Notes: generated by a model from the letters alone, not told the origin. A DNA stretch of 64,000 nt from Enteroscipio rubneri (GCF_002899715.1 NZ_PPEK01000004.1:62001-126000), one strand, 5' to 3'; counted from the first letter of the stretch, positions 1 to 9,116 are shown. Numbers and translations: made by a program.

Positions 1-396
1 AAGAAGCAGAAGTCGTGGCTGTCCGACCAATCGTTCGCGAAGAAGTTCGGCTTCGAGGCAGTGGACGCCACGGACGACGGGTACGAGCTGCTTGCCCTGT
101 CGTTCGACGGCACCGTGCCGGCGTTCGCGCCGCGCGCCAAGGCGCAGAGGATCGAGCGCGACGAGCTGACGATCTACTACGATTTCCAGTGCCCTTACGT
201 GCCCGGGCATATCGCCGCGGTGCAGCGGTACTGCGAGGAGAACGATGTCCCGCTGACGTTGATCCAGGTCGATTCGCTGCAAACGGCGAAGGACCTGCCC
301 TGCGTGTTCAACAACTGGGCCGTGTTCTACAAGGGCACGTTCGAGACCGTGAACCTGCTGGACACCGCGTATTTGAAGCGGATACTCAAGAAGTAG
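1..396 (+). CDS. YoaP-type GNAT acetyltransferase, C-terminal part
   Basis: The frame is open from the first base, so the N-terminal GNAT domain lies off the left edge. What remains begins KKQKSWLSDQSFAKKFGFE, resembling the end of an acetyltransferase domain. It continues into a domain with the motif YYDFQCPYVPGH, matching the C-terminal domain of YoaP-like proteins, which has a CPY motif in a thioredoxin-like setting. A GTG at 61 is inside this conserved region and is not a credible start. Family function is acetyl transfer to an unknown substrate. The zinc ribbon gene follows after 27 bases, so the two may be co-transcribed. Confidence 0.8.
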   Translation, partial: KKQKSWLSDQSFAKKFGFEAVDATDDGYELLALSFDGTVPAFAPRAKAQRIERDELTIYYDFQCPYVPGHIAAVQRYCEENDVPLTLIQVDSLQTAKDLPCVFNNWAVFYKGTFETVNLLDTAYLKRILKK

Positions 397-423
397 GCGA
401 GACTCCGGCGAAGGAGGTGCGGA

Positions 424-645
424 ATGGGTTTTCTCGAAAGCTTCAACCGCGGGCTGATCGGGGATGACGGCTACGAGTTCGCGGGCAGGCAGGTGGCGTG
501 CTCGCACTGCGGCGGCACCGCGTTCGACGAGCGGTCGGCGCAGCTCAACACGATGGGCCTCACGTTCCTCGACCTCGATTGGGCGAACAGGAGCGCCACG
601 GTCCTCGTCTGCAAAGACTGCGGCCATCTCGAATGGTTCTTGTGA
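424..645 (+). CDS. Small zinc ribbon protein
   Basis: A 73-residue protein with two CxxC pairs, C26/C29 (CSHCGG) and C63/C66 (CKDCGH), the arrangement of a treble-clef or zinc ribbon fold. The first half is polar and the last residues are hydrophobic (HLEWFL). A strong ribosome site AAGGAGG at 411-417 lies six bases before the ATG. The protein probably binds zinc and may touch nucleic acid or a protein partner, but no specific family function can be assigned. It follows the YoaP-type gene closely, suggesting one operon. Confidence 0.75.
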   Translation: MGFLESFNRGLIGDDGYEFAGRQVACSHCGGTAFDERSAQLNTMGLTFLDLDWANRSATVLVCKDCGHLEWFL

Positions 646-661
646 CACAGGTGCGGAAAGG

Positions 662-749
662 TATCAAATAGAAACCGATTTCCTGTCGCTATTTGATAGA
701 AATCGCGATTTTGATCAAATAGAGAGTACAATGACGCTTGTATTTGATA
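662..749 (+). promoter_or_regulatory. Double operator in front of the Fic gene
   Basis: Four copies of one 10-base word in alternating orientation: TATCAAATAG (662-671), CTATTTGATA (689-698), GATCAAATAG (713-722), GTATTTGATA (740-749). They form two dyads with identical geometry, arm-17 bases-arm, whose starts are 51 bases apart. The stretch is AT-rich against a high-GC background and ends 21 bases before the Fic ATG. The Fic protein has a C-terminal winged-helix-like segment, so self-repression through these sites is plausible (inference). Confidence 0.75.
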
Positions 750-770
750 ACAAACGGGCAGGATCAGTAT

Positions 771-2012
771 ATGAGCGACTACCCAACGCTGGAAAAACTT
801 TTCTATTCCGACTCGTCGTCCGAGCGCGTCGAGCATGTGAAGGCCGAGGCTGAGAGGCGGCTCAACAACCCCGCCTCATTCCGCACGGGCATCGAGCTGT
901 CCTCGGGGGAGCTCTTCCTGGCAACGCCGCGCGAGCTGTCTCTCCTCAACGAGAAGATGCTTCGGGCGGAGCGCAAAGTGTCCCAGCTCTGGCGCGATTT
1001 GCCGGGTATCGCGCGGTGGGCGTACTTGCGCAGCCTCATCATGGACGAGATCATGTTCACCAACGAGATGGAAGGTGTCCACAGCTCCCGGCGGCAGATC
1101 GAGGAGGCGCTCGAAAGCGCGGAGGCGAAGCGGCCGACGAAGGAGGCAAAGCGGTTCAGGGAATTCGCCAGCCTTTACCTGGAACTCACCGATTCGAACC
1201 ACGTGTACCCTCAAACACCTGCCGACATCAGGGCGATTTACGACAAGGTGGTGGCCGACGCCATCGATGACCGGGATCTGCCGGATGGGAAGCTGTTCCG
1301 GGCCGGGCTCGTGGACGTGAAGTCGGCGAGCCAGAAGACGCTTCACACGGGAGTGGGTCCGGAAAGCAAGATCGTCGAGATGATCGACCGTATGATCGAG
1401 CTGGTTGCCTCGCCCGACATCCCGCAAACATATTCGGCTATCCTCTCGCATTTCCTGTTCGAGTACATCCATCCGTTCTACGACGGCAACGGAAGGACGG
1501 GGCGGTATCTGTTGGCGCTCTATTTGAGCGAGCCGTTGTCGGAGACGACGGTGCTTTCCCTTTCGCGCGTGATCGCGGAGAACAAGAGCAAGTATTACAA
1601 AGCGTTCGATGTGACCGAACGTCCGATGAACCATGCTGAAGCCACCTTCTTCGTGATGCAGATCATAGAGCTGATCAGGTTGGCACAAGACTCGCTCATC
1701 GAGAGCATCGAACTGAAGCGGATGCAGCTCGACGCCGCTTGCGCGTGCATGGGGCGGCTAGCATCGGAATGCGAGCTTACCGACATGGCTGTGAACGTGC
1801 TGTTCGTCATGGCCCAGTTCCACCTGTTCGGCGCGTTTTCCGAGGCCTCGCTCAAGGATATCGCCGGGAACCTCGAGGTGAGCACGCAGACGGCGCGCCG
1901 GTACTTGCAAGAGCTGGAGGGGAAGGGCCTCATCGCAACCGTATCGAGGAAGCCGCTCAAGTTCGTGCTGAGCGACAAGACCGTGGAAGCGCTCGAGATG
2001 CCTGCGGCTTAA
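771..2012 (+). CDS. Fic family protein with C-terminal HTH
   Basis: The 413-residue product carries the complete Fic core HPFYDGNGRTGR starting at H234, the catalytic loop that transfers AMP (or another phosphate group) to hydroxyl side chains. An inhibitory-helix motif TNEMEG (T97-G102, glutamate E101) lies ahead of the core, as in self-inhibited class II Fic enzymes. The C-terminal 110 residues contain a likely helix-turn-helix (LKDIAGNLEVSTQTARRYL). ATG 771 is preferred over an upstream TTG at 738, which lies inside the operator array. The set of domains matches stand-alone chromosomal Fic proteins that can regulate their own promoter. The target is unknown. Confidence 0.9.
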   Translation: MSDYPTLEKLFYSDSSSERVEHVKAEAERRLNNPASFRTGIELSSGELFLATPRELSLLNEKMLRAERKVSQLWRDLPGIARWAYLRSLIMDEIMFTNEMEGVHSSRRQIEEALESAEAKRPTKEAKRFREFASLYLELTDSNHVYPQTPADIRAIYDKVVADAIDDRDLPDGKLFRAGLVDVKSASQKTLHTGVGPESKIVEMIDRMIELVASPDIPQTYSAILSHFLFEYIHPFYDGNGRTGRYLLALYLSEPLSETTVLSLSRVIAENKSKYYKAFDVTERPMNHAEATFFVMQIIELIRLAQDSLIESIELKRMQLDAACACMGRLASECELTDMAVNVLFVMAQFHLFGAFSEASLKDIAGNLEVSTQTARRYLQELEGKGLIATVSRKPLKFVLSDKTVEALEMPAA

Positions 2013-2216
2013 GGCTGCGGCGCGGAGGCTCGCTTCACGCTACCTTCGATGGCGTGTTCGTGTTCTGAACGCTAGTCGTTCGGCATTCTGAAGGATTTCA
2101 ATCATCGCCTTCTCATCGGACTTCGACCAGTTCGCCGCGCTGCCCGACGTGCTCACGAGCGCAGCGATGGGCCCCGCGTCGTGCGAAGCGGTCATCTTCA
2201 AACGGCAATCTGAGCT
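2013..2216. other. Convergent intergenic region, possible coding remnant
   Basis: This lies between the ends of the Fic gene and the cysteine hydrolase. On the plus strand, about 2103-2219 reads without stop as a protein-like stretch (SSDFDQFAALPDVLTS then CEAVIFKRQSELY) but has no start or ribosome site. It may be a decayed gene end. No clear terminator hairpin is visible. Confidence 0.3.
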
Positions 2217-2753
2217 TTACCAGGGAATCTCGTCCAAGGTGCAGACGTTCGCGCCGTACACCTCTTTCAGGTACGCGAGGCCGGCCTCGTAGTCCTCGTC
2301 GGTGAACGAGGAGGTCGTCTCGCGGGGGACGACGATGTCGTAGCCGTAGCAGTAGCCGTCGGCGCACGTGTGGCGGCAGCACATGTGCGTGTGCAGCCCG
2401 GTGACGATGAGCGTGTCCACGCCCAGCTCCTGCAGCGTGATGTGCATGTCGGTCTGGAAGAAGCCGGAGTAGCGGCGCTTCGGGATGATGTAGTCGCCCT
2501 CCTTCGGCGTAAGCTCCGGGATGACCTCGGCGCCCTCGGTTCCGCGGACGGCGTGGTCGCCCCACAGCTCCAGCTCGCGGTCGATGCCCTTGAGGTGCGA
2601 GTCGTTCGCGTAGACGACCGGGACGTCGCGCTCACGCGCGGCGTCGCATAGGCGCTGCAACGGCTCGACGATCTTCTTGGCGTTGTCGCAGCCGAGTGAC
2701 CCGGTGACGAAGTCGTTCAGCATGTCGACGACGATGACGGCATAACGTGCCAT
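2217..2753 (-). CDS. Isochorismatase-family cysteine hydrolase
   Basis: A 178-residue protein with the family fold and triad: D10 in VVDMLNDF, K92 in IPKRRYSGF, and nucleophile C125 in GLHTHMCCRHT. This family hydrolyses amides or vinyl ethers such as nicotinamide, N-carbamoyl compounds and isochorismate. The substrate is not determined here. The doubled cysteine (C125-C126) and three more cysteines shortly after are more than usual. The start is set by GAGAGGAG just upstream of ATG 2753; a longer reading frame exists but lacks a ribosome site. It is cytoplasmic, with no signal peptide. Confidence 0.85.
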   Translation of the reverse strand: MARYAVIVVDMLNDFVTGSLGCDNAKKIVEPLQRLCDAARERDVPVVYANDSHLKGIDRELELWGDHAVRGTEGAEVIPELTPKEGDYIIPKRRYSGFFQTDMHITLQELGVDTLIVTGLHTHMCCRHTCADGYCYGYDIVVPRETTSSFTDEDYEAGLAYLKEVYGANVCTLDEIPW

Positions 2754-2853
2754 GTTCGTACTCCTCTCGTTTGGAATCCCCTCACGCAGCATAGCAGGCA
2801 ACGTGCGCTCGTGGGCTTCGATCGGGCTTCGCCCAGGCCGACGGCGGTGCGGG

Positions 2854-4119
2854 CTACGCCTGCGGCTTGGACGACCTGGACGTTCTCGGCGTCTTCGGCA
2901 CCAGCTTGGATACCGCGTTCTGCGCGGCGCCGGCGAGGCCTTGCGCCGTCAGACGGGCCGCCACCTCGGCGAGCGCGCTCAGCGCGCCCAGCAGCGTATC
3001 GCGCGCGGAGCCGTCGATGTTCTTCGCCGCCTCGGTGACGAGCGCGACCGTCTTTGCACCGCCGAAAAACACATCGGTCGCGTTCTGGGCGCCCGAAGCC
3101 TCGATGGCTTTGAACAGCGCGTCTACGATAGCGGCTGCCTCGCTGTCGGTGTAGCGGGCCAGCCACTCGGATATGAGGGCGTCAGTGAACTTCGCGCTGT
3201 CCGCCACATCGTCGAGGTAGGCGAAGTCGTCGCCTGCCACCTCCCACGTAAACGGGCTGTGTTGCATGATGCCGTGTTCGCTGCTCTTCACCACGTGCGG
3301 CGCGATGGGCGTTTCCATGAGCATGCCCACAACGGATTCCTGCGGCACGGTGCGGTGGATGCGGCCGCTGAGCCGATTCCAATCGTCAGGTGCAAAGGTG
3401 CCCGCCTTGAAGCCGGGGGCGTCGTGGGAGTACACGAGCTCAATGCGATCCTGAACAGCGGGCGATGCTTTCATCGCCGCATACAGGGCAAGGTTGCCTC
3501 CCTTCGAGTGCCCGCCCACAAAGAGACGGCAAGGCAGGTTCGGCGCAACTGCCTCCAGGTAGCGTGCGGCCTGCTCTTGAGCAGGGACGGGCGCTTGGCA
3601 GGCCATGTTGAAGTTCTCGCGCCAGCCGATCGCCGAAGTGTCGGTACCGCGGAAACCGATGTAGGCGAAGTCTTTCTCGCGGACGAAGCTCATAGCTGCA
3701 AACTGGGTTTGGCGTTCAGCGTCGAACAGGCTTGCGTAGTCGCGCATGGCCATATCGCGGAACCGCGGGCTGGCCGCCAGCGCCACCAGGTTCTCCTTCA
3801 CCCTGCCAGGAATGAGTCCGGTGAACATATCCTCGTAGCGCTCGGCGCGCAGGAAATCGACAAAACGAACTCCTCCGCGCAAAGACGGGGAACGGTCCTG
3901 CACCAAATCGCTCAGCTTCTGGATCAACTGCCGCTTGCGCAAAGCCGAGAACGTTCGTCGGAGGCGCGGCGCTGCCGACGAAACCGTTTCGCGCAGCGGC
4001 GGCACGATGCCCTCGGCGCGCACCATGCAAAACTGCGAGAGGGCCGCGGAGTCCACGGGATTGAACGGCTTGTCGTCGAAGGTGGCGAACTCTGTCGCCA
4101 GGTAGTCGAGTAAGTCCAC
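2854..4119 (-). CDS. DUF2974 (Mbeg1-like) alpha/beta hydrolase
   Basis: The 421-residue product begins VDLLDYLATEF, as DUF2974 proteins do. It contains the lipase-type nucleophile elbow GHSKG within FVGGHSKGGNLALYAA, preceded by FRGTDTSAIGWRENF, also typical. A GTG start at 4119 is chosen because CGAGGA sits five bases upstream and the family N-terminus aligns; an ATG 114 bases further up gives a non-conserved extension. The C-terminal 130 residues are alanine-rich helices ending in a basic tail. The family is presumed to be cytoplasmic esterases or lipases of unknown substrate. Confidence 0.8.
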   Translation of the reverse strand: MDLLDYLATEFATFDDKPFNPVDSAALSQFCMVRAEGIVPPLRETVSSAAPRLRRTFSALRKRQLIQKLSDLVQDRSPSLRGGVRFVDFLRAERYEDMFTGLIPGRVKENLVALAASPRFRDMAMRDYASLFDAERQTQFAAMSFVREKDFAYIGFRGTDTSAIGWRENFNMACQAPVPAQEQAARYLEAVAPNLPCRLFVGGHSKGGNLALYAAMKASPAVQDRIELVYSHDAPGFKAGTFAPDDWNRLSGRIHRTVPQESVVGMLMETPIAPHVVKSSEHGIMQHSPFTWEVAGDDFAYLDDVADSAKFTDALISEWLARYTDSEAAAIVDALFKAIEASGAQNATDVFFGGAKTVALVTEAAKNIDGSARDTLLGALSALAEVAARLTAQGLAGAAQNAVSKLVPKTPRTSRSSKPQA

Positions 4120-4256
4120 AATATTCCTCGCGTTTCGTATGGGTTCGGCAGCGGCGCGTAGGCCGGTTCCTTGCGCTCCGGCTTGCGCGTGCTCGACGAG
4201 GGGGTCCGACAGCATGTTCGTGGCGCAGTGCAAAGCCGCTCGCTGCTGCTTGCCCC

Positions 4257-5762
4257 TCAGCTTCCGGCCTCTTCCGTCTCGTCGATAAGCGCGAGCAGCT
4301 CTTCGCGCGATTTCACGTCCAGCTTAGCGTAGATGTGCCGCACGTGCGTGCGCACGGTGTTCTCGGAGATGTAGAGCTTCTCGGCCACATAACCATGATT
4401 GTATCCGCGGCCCAGATAGTAGAGCACCTCTCGCTCCCGCGGCGAGAGGCCGCAGGCGCTCGAAAGCGCGTCGCAGCGGCGATGGATGTAAGTTCTCGCG
4501 TCGGCGCGGGGCTCCGCGCGGCTTTCCTTCTGGTTGCGGCTGCCCAGCGCATAGGAGATGGTGATGAGCACGAGATATCCTGTCAGAATGACCAGGCAGA
4601 GTGTGCGGCCGGAGGTGCCGATGTGCTCGATGGCGTACAGCCCGCCCACAAACGAGCCGGCGAGCAGCGCGAGGCATGGCGGGATGACGAGCGCCGCCGA
4701 AGCGGGCACGCTGCGCACGGCGCTTGCCATGCTGAACCAGATGGCCAGCACAATGACCGAAAAGCTCGCCGGTTTGAGGATTTCCACCGCGACGGTGATG
4801 GCTTCGTTATTCGCCTCCACGACGGGGAGCGCAAGGAGCAGCGCGACGGCGATGGGGTAGATCACCTGGTTGACGAGCCGCAGCGTGGAGGATGCAGGTT
4901 TTTTCGCCAGCGCAAGGGCTATAGCGATCGTGGGAAGGAGGGGCCCGATGAGGAGCTTCCAGGCATGAACGGAGCCATCTGCCAGCGTCGGTTCGTCGGA
5001 GACGATGGGATCCCAGGTCAGCCCGAAGATGAAGCAGGTTATGCACGCGCCGACGAGCGGCATCCAAAGGATGCCGAGCGCTTTGCGGGCGCGTCTAAGT
5101 CGTTCGGCCTGTGCGTTTTCTTCGTCATCAGTCGCTCCTTCGATATCTTCGCGTTTGCCGTCGCCCGCTGGGCGCATCGTCCTTCGCGCGATCATCAGTA
5201 GGCCGAGGGAGGCGCCGAGCGACCCCGTAACGAGCGCAAGAGCGGCAGGAGAGGGCGACAGCAGTTCGGCTGCGAAGTGCAGCATGGCCGCAAGAGCGAC
5301 GCTCGCGGCGCTGTTGAGCAGCTGGCTTGCGGGTTCGAGCCGCGAGAATAGCAATCCCCAGGCGCTCGCAAGAAGCATGAGCCCCGCCCCGAACGCTGCA
5401 CCGAGCGCGTGCGGATGGAAGAGCGGAAACTCGACCGGGACGTACAGGGGCGTCACGTACAGCATGCCGCCGAGCGCCCCCGCCGCACCGCACGCGATGC
5501 AGACAGCGCACGTCGGATCGGGGCCACGGAGCCCGCGCGAGCGAGCGACGGCCTCTGCTGCAAACAGAAGCGATCCGCACGCGATGGCGCCCCATCCGGT
5601 TGCGACCACAAACGGATGAAGCGAGGCGCCGGCATCGTCGTTGAAAAAGCGGATGACGTTCAAAAACGTCGCGAACAACAAGCCTGCCCCGAGCAGCGCG
5701 GGGACAAGCGCGACCCGCGCTGCGCGCGGGTACACCAGCTCGGTTTTGCGAGCGCTTTCCAT
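4257..5762 (-). CDS. LuxR-type regulator with N-terminal membrane domain (copy 1)
   Basis: A 501-residue protein with at least ten hydrophobic stretches in the first 410 residues and a C-terminal LuxR/NarL DNA-binding domain (LSPREREVLYYLGRGYN, then ISENTVRTHVRHIYAKLDV). This design places the sensor in the membrane and the helix-turn-helix in the cytoplasm. It is divergent from the Tat flavoprotein at 5988 with 225 bases between, so it probably controls that gene in response to its substrate (inference from arrangement, seen five times in this window). GGAGAGGGC precedes the ATG. Confidence 0.9.
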   Translation of the reverse strand: MESARKTELVYPRAARVALVPALLGAGLLFATFLNVIRFFNDDAGASLHPFVVATGWGAIACGSLLFAAEAVARSRGLRGPDPTCAVCIACGAAGALGGMLYVTPLYVPVEFPLFHPHALGAAFGAGLMLLASAWGLLFSRLEPASQLLNSAASVALAAMLHFAAELLSPSPAALALVTGSLGASLGLLMIARRTMRPAGDGKREDIEGATDDEENAQAERLRRARKALGILWMPLVGACITCFIFGLTWDPIVSDEPTLADGSVHAWKLLIGPLLPTIAIALALAKKPASSTLRLVNQVIYPIAVALLLALPVVEANNEAITVAVEILKPASFSVIVLAIWFSMASAVRSVPASAALVIPPCLALLAGSFVGGLYAIEHIGTSGRTLCLVILTGYLVLITISYALGSRNQKESRAEPRADARTYIHRRCDALSSACGLSPREREVLYYLGRGYNHGYVAEKLYISENTVRTHVRHIYAKLDVKSREELLALIDETEEAGS

Positions 5763-5987
5763 GCCCTCTCCGTAACGCGGACGCGTTTTCCCTCATAGAT
5801 CGCGCAAATCATCAAAAACAGCGATGCGACCGATCGCGGTGGCCGCTGCATTCGAAACAAAGATCATCGATTTCAGCGATAGATGAACCCTCTTGCATTC
5901 TTTAGTGTAGCGGATCGCATGCCAGCGGACAACAAACCATGCTCCGCAGCATGAAGGTTGGTTTATCGACGACGAAGGAGAGGGAAC
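5763..5987. promoter_or_regulatory. Divergent promoter region, regulator 1 / flavoprotein 1
   Basis: AT-richer spacer between two divergent genes. It holds a dyad CATGCT-CCGC-AGCATG (5938-5953), flanked by AAACC and GGTTTGG, 35 bases before the flavoprotein ATG. A run with TTTAGTGTAG near 5901 could be a promoter element. The dyad is the best operator candidate for the adjacent LuxR-type regulator. Confidence 0.45.
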
Positions 5988-7925
5988 ATGGGAAAAAATG
6001 GAACGCGTAGCTGGTCTCGTCGCGACTTCCTCAAGGGAGCGGCTGCCGGTACGGTGAGCGTGGCGGCGCTCGGCGCGATGGCAGGATGCTCGCCGCAGCA
6101 GACGTCGTCCGGGGCTTCCGAGCCGACCGCATCGACCGAGGCGGGGTCCTACGACGTCATGAAAGAGCTCTCGACGTTCAACCGCGGCGAGAAGCCCGAC
6201 GCCAAAGCGCCCGCTACGCCGGAGGAGTACATCACCATGAAAGGCGATGGCGTGCTGTCGGCCGGCGGCGGCTGTGACCCGCTCGGCATCAAGCCCGCCG
6301 ATTTCATGTTGAACAAGCCGGCATGGCTCGGCGACGCCCCCGAAGTGACCGATATCGCGGATACCGAGGAGTGCGACGTGCTGGTCATCGGTGCAGGCAA
6401 CGCGGGCACCACCTCCGCGCTTCGCTGCCAGGAGGAGGGCGCATCGGTGATCCTCGCCGAGATGCAAACGTACGACGAGTACGACGAGTACGCCTGCGAC
6501 ATGGCCTGCTACAACTCAAAGCTCTTCCTGGACAAAGGCACGCCCGAAATTGACGCTACCGAAGTATTCAACGAGTACATGCGTCTCTCGCGCGGCCATG
6601 CGCATCAGAAGATCGTGCGCGATTACGCTACGCGCTCCGGCGAGATGCTCGACTGGCTGACCGGGCACATTCCGGCCGAATACGTGGAGAAGTACGCGAA
6701 GACGTCCAATTACAAGGGCAACGAGAACTTCAACGGCGAATGCTGCGGGCAGAAATCCTGGCCGGCCATGACGCAGTGGCGCGACGAGGAAACCAACATC
6801 AACATGTGGCCTTTCGTCATCCGCTCGGTGCACACGGCGTTCGAGGAGGCTGGCGGCGCCATCAAGTGGGGCTACCAGGGCGTCGTGCTCGTGCAGGACG
6901 GGGACGCGGTGACAGGCGCCGTGTTCCAGGACGTGGACGGCGCGTACCATCGGATCAACGCAAAGGCCGTCGTGGTGGCCGCCGGCGATTTCGGCGGCAA
7001 CCCCGATATGCGCCTCGATTTGGCGGACACGATGCGCAACCTGGCTTGGTCGTACGGCAACGACCGCACCGATGCGAGTTCCATCGGCGGCATGGGTCGT
7101 GACGGCTCGGGCATCCGCATGTGCCTGTGGGCCGGCGGTACGATGGAAGGCGGCCCTCGCGCCGGTCAGTCGTGCGGCATCAACGGAGTGCCCGGGTTCG
7201 CGTTCGGCGGCGCGTGGCCATGCTTCGGCAACGACGGCAAGCGCTTCATGAACGAGACGATGGTCAAGCATGGCAGCAACGGCTACCTCGATATGCTCCC
7301 CGAAGGCCAGCTGCTCGTGAACGTGACGGATGCCAACTGGGAAGAGTACCTGTCGCATCAAGGCTTCGGCCATGAGACCATGGACCGCAGCTCCGACTAC
7401 ATGGTGGCCGAGGTACGCGAGAACATGGCGAACTACAAGACGGGCAAGGACGGCTTCGACGTGCGCGCGTTCTCGCGCTTCGGCAAGGAGTACTCCACCG
7501 TATACGCTGCGGATACCCTCGAGGAGCTGGCCGATATCGTGGGATACTCCGGCGAGGCCAAGGAGAGCTTCCTGGCCGAGGTCGAGCGCTACAACGAACT
7601 TTGCGCCAAGGGCCATGACGACGATTGGGGATGCGATCCGCAGAACCTGCTGCCCATCAAGGACGCGCCGTTCTTCGCGAGCTTCGGCACCACGGGCGGC
7701 AATCCCTCCGGCGGCCTCTGCCAGCATGCCGCCGTATGCACCGATGGCGGCTACCGCGTGCTGACCGGCGACAAACAGCCCATCCCTGGTCTGTACGCGG
7801 CGGGCAATACGTGCGGGCAGCGCTATGGCATCCAATACGCGACGCCGACGGCCGGCAACAGCTGCGGCTCGGCATTGACGTCCGGTTACTGTGCGGCTGA
7901 AAGCGTGATCGCCGATCTGGCGTAG
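5988..7925 (+). CDS. Tat-exported FAD-binding reductase (flavoprotein 1)
   Basis: A 645-residue member of the fumarate reductase/urocanate reductase flavoprotein family. The twin-arginine signal SRRDF (R11-R12) is followed by a hydrophobic stretch and a lipobox-like MAGC with C34, suggesting a lipid-anchored exported protein. The FAD site is DVLVIGAGNAGTTSA, and late family motifs include GGLCQHAAVCTDGGYRV. Its C-terminal motif (TAGNSCGSALTSGY) differs from the SHGR form of its relatives here, hinting at another substrate. Compared with the others it has about 90 extra residues between signal and FAD domain. No heme motif CXXCH is present. Start set by GAAGGAGAGGGAAC. Confidence 0.88.
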   Translation: MGKNGTRSWSRRDFLKGAAAGTVSVAALGAMAGCSPQQTSSGASEPTASTEAGSYDVMKELSTFNRGEKPDAKAPATPEEYITMKGDGVLSAGGGCDPLGIKPADFMLNKPAWLGDAPEVTDIADTEECDVLVIGAGNAGTTSALRCQEEGASVILAEMQTYDEYDEYACDMACYNSKLFLDKGTPEIDATEVFNEYMRLSRGHAHQKIVRDYATRSGEMLDWLTGHIPAEYVEKYAKTSNYKGNENFNGECCGQKSWPAMTQWRDEETNINMWPFVIRSVHTAFEEAGGAIKWGYQGVVLVQDGDAVTGAVFQDVDGAYHRINAKAVVVAAGDFGGNPDMRLDLADTMRNLAWSYGNDRTDASSIGGMGRDGSGIRMCLWAGGTMEGGPRAGQSCGINGVPGFAFGGAWPCFGNDGKRFMNETMVKHGSNGYLDMLPEGQLLVNVTDANWEEYLSHQGFGHETMDRSSDYMVAEVRENMANYKTGKDGFDVRAFSRFGKEYSTVYAADTLEELADIVGYSGEAKESFLAEVERYNELCAKGHDDDWGCDPQNLLPIKDAPFFASFGTTGGNPSGGLCQHAAVCTDGGYRVLTGDKQPIPGLYAAGNTCGQRYGIQYATPTAGNSCGSALTSGYCAAESVIADLA

Positions 7926-7973
7926 GCATTCCCCATCCGGGCCGGTCGTCTTCCCCTCCCGCGACCGGTCCTG

Positions 7974-8010
7974 GCGGTTCGACGGCGGTCTTCGGCCGCC
8001 GTCGAACCGC
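7974..8010 (+). terminator. Strong hairpin after flavoprotein 1
   Basis: A perfect 15-bp stem (7974-7988 with 7996-8010) closed by a seven-base loop TCTTCGG. A second, weaker hairpin (GGCCGGTCG/CGACCGGTC, about 7940-7969) lies just before. There is no T run, but the position directly after a stop codon argues for transcription termination. Confidence 0.7.
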
Positions 8011-8104
8011 GCTATCCTGCGCATGCAGGGAAGGGGCTGCGGCGTGCCGGCCTTCGCCGCACACTCCGCTATCATAGGTGCATCGAATCGAAGGAGGCTT
8101 CGAC

Positions 8105-9010
8105 ATGGCAGACAAGCGCGACGTGACGGTCGAGGTGAGAGTGCCTCTGAGTGTGGACGACCGTGCGCTCGAGCGTCCGGGGATTGTGCGGGGTTGGGAC
8201 AGTGCGCGGGCGCGTCGCTATGCACAGGCTGTGGTGGCGGAGATCGAGGCGAATGCGGGCCAGTTCGACGACTGCCGCGTGAAGGCGATCGCACTTGACG
8301 GCGGCATCGCGTCGAATGCGGGCGCGGGCGTCGCGACTATTGTGCGGGCGCTGCGGCGGACGTGCGAAATCGAAGAGGATGCGCCGGTGACCATGCGAGC
8401 TTCGATCGCCAATGTGAGCGGTGCCACCATGCCCTTCTTCCGACGGGCGCGCGTGAGCCGATTCGACTTCGAGATGCTCTCGCTCAATCCTGTGGACTTT
8501 ACGGTACTCAACCGCGTTGACAACCTGAACGACCTGCCCATCATCTGCGATCACTTTTTACATTCGTATGCGAATGACTCGCTCGGATTCGTGTTTGCAT
8601 ACGGACATGCGGCGCCCAAGGGCTCCGACGGCATGCTCAATGTGCGGCGCACCGCCTTGGCGGCGGCCCGCTCGCACGCTTCGCATGTGCGGCTCGTGCG
8701 CTGCGCGGGCGCGATGGCCGTTTCAGACGAAGAGGCGGCTCGCCAGTTCGACGAGATGTGCTCGGTGCTTGTCGACGCAGGCTTCTCCACCTACGAGAAC
8801 GGACTGTTCGCCCGCCCGGGCAAGGAGGATCGTTTCGAGTTGATGCGAGCTCGCGGTGCCGATTCCCTTGGTTTCGGAGCAGGGGCCGTGACGCGTCTCG
8901 AAGGGGTCGAGAGCGTGAACACGAACGATTTCGAGCGGTACTGTGCACGCTCCGCCGACTTCGCCGCAATCACGGAGAGCGTGCATTCCGTGGAGGCGCG
9001 CCCAGCATAG
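8105..9010 (+). CDS. HemW-like radical-SAM-derived protein lacking the Fe-S cysteines
   Basis: The 301-residue product follows the layout of HemW/HemN coproporphyrinogen-oxidase relatives. It has a helix before a TIM-barrel glycine turn (KAIALDGGIAS for the usual YFGGGTPS), the segment RVSRFDFEMLSLNPVDFTVLNRV matching the family's strand 4, and a C-terminal LGFGAGAVTRLEG like the family GLGAGAHS. The N-terminal strand VEVRVPLSVDDRALERPG stands where radical-SAM enzymes carry CxxxCxxC; no cysteine is present there. It therefore cannot bind the usual cluster and is probably a non-catalytic paralogue, possibly heme-binding (inference). Ribosome site GGAGG, seven bases before the ATG. Confidence 0.7.
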   Translation: MADKRDVTVEVRVPLSVDDRALERPGIVRGWDSARARRYAQAVVAEIEANAGQFDDCRVKAIALDGGIASNAGAGVATIVRALRRTCEIEEDAPVTMRASIANVSGATMPFFRRARVSRFDFEMLSLNPVDFTVLNRVDNLNDLPIICDHFLHSYANDSLGFVFAYGHAAPKGSDGMLNVRRTALAAARSHASHVRLVRCAGAMAVSDEEAARQFDEMCSVLVDAGFSTYENGLFARPGKEDRFELMRARGADSLGFGAGAVTRLEGVESVNTNDFERYCARSADFAAITESVHSVEARPA

Positions 9011-9116
9011 GCGGGCGGCCGTGCGGCCAAGGCGCGCTTGAAAGGCGCGCACGAACGTGCGGTTGAAGGGCCGATTCCGCGCCGCTTTGCCGAGCGGGTT
9101 CGGAGGGGCTCGAACT

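Noticed and set aside
2752-4113. Plus-strand open frame opposite the DUF2974 gene
   Set aside because: No ribosome site, no domain, and typical shadow composition.
6516-8294. Long minus-strand open frame opposite flavoprotein 1 (592 codons)
   Set aside because: It is the antisense shadow of a high-GC gene with a clear family, signal peptide and ribosome site. The composition is Arg/His/Ala-rich without domains.
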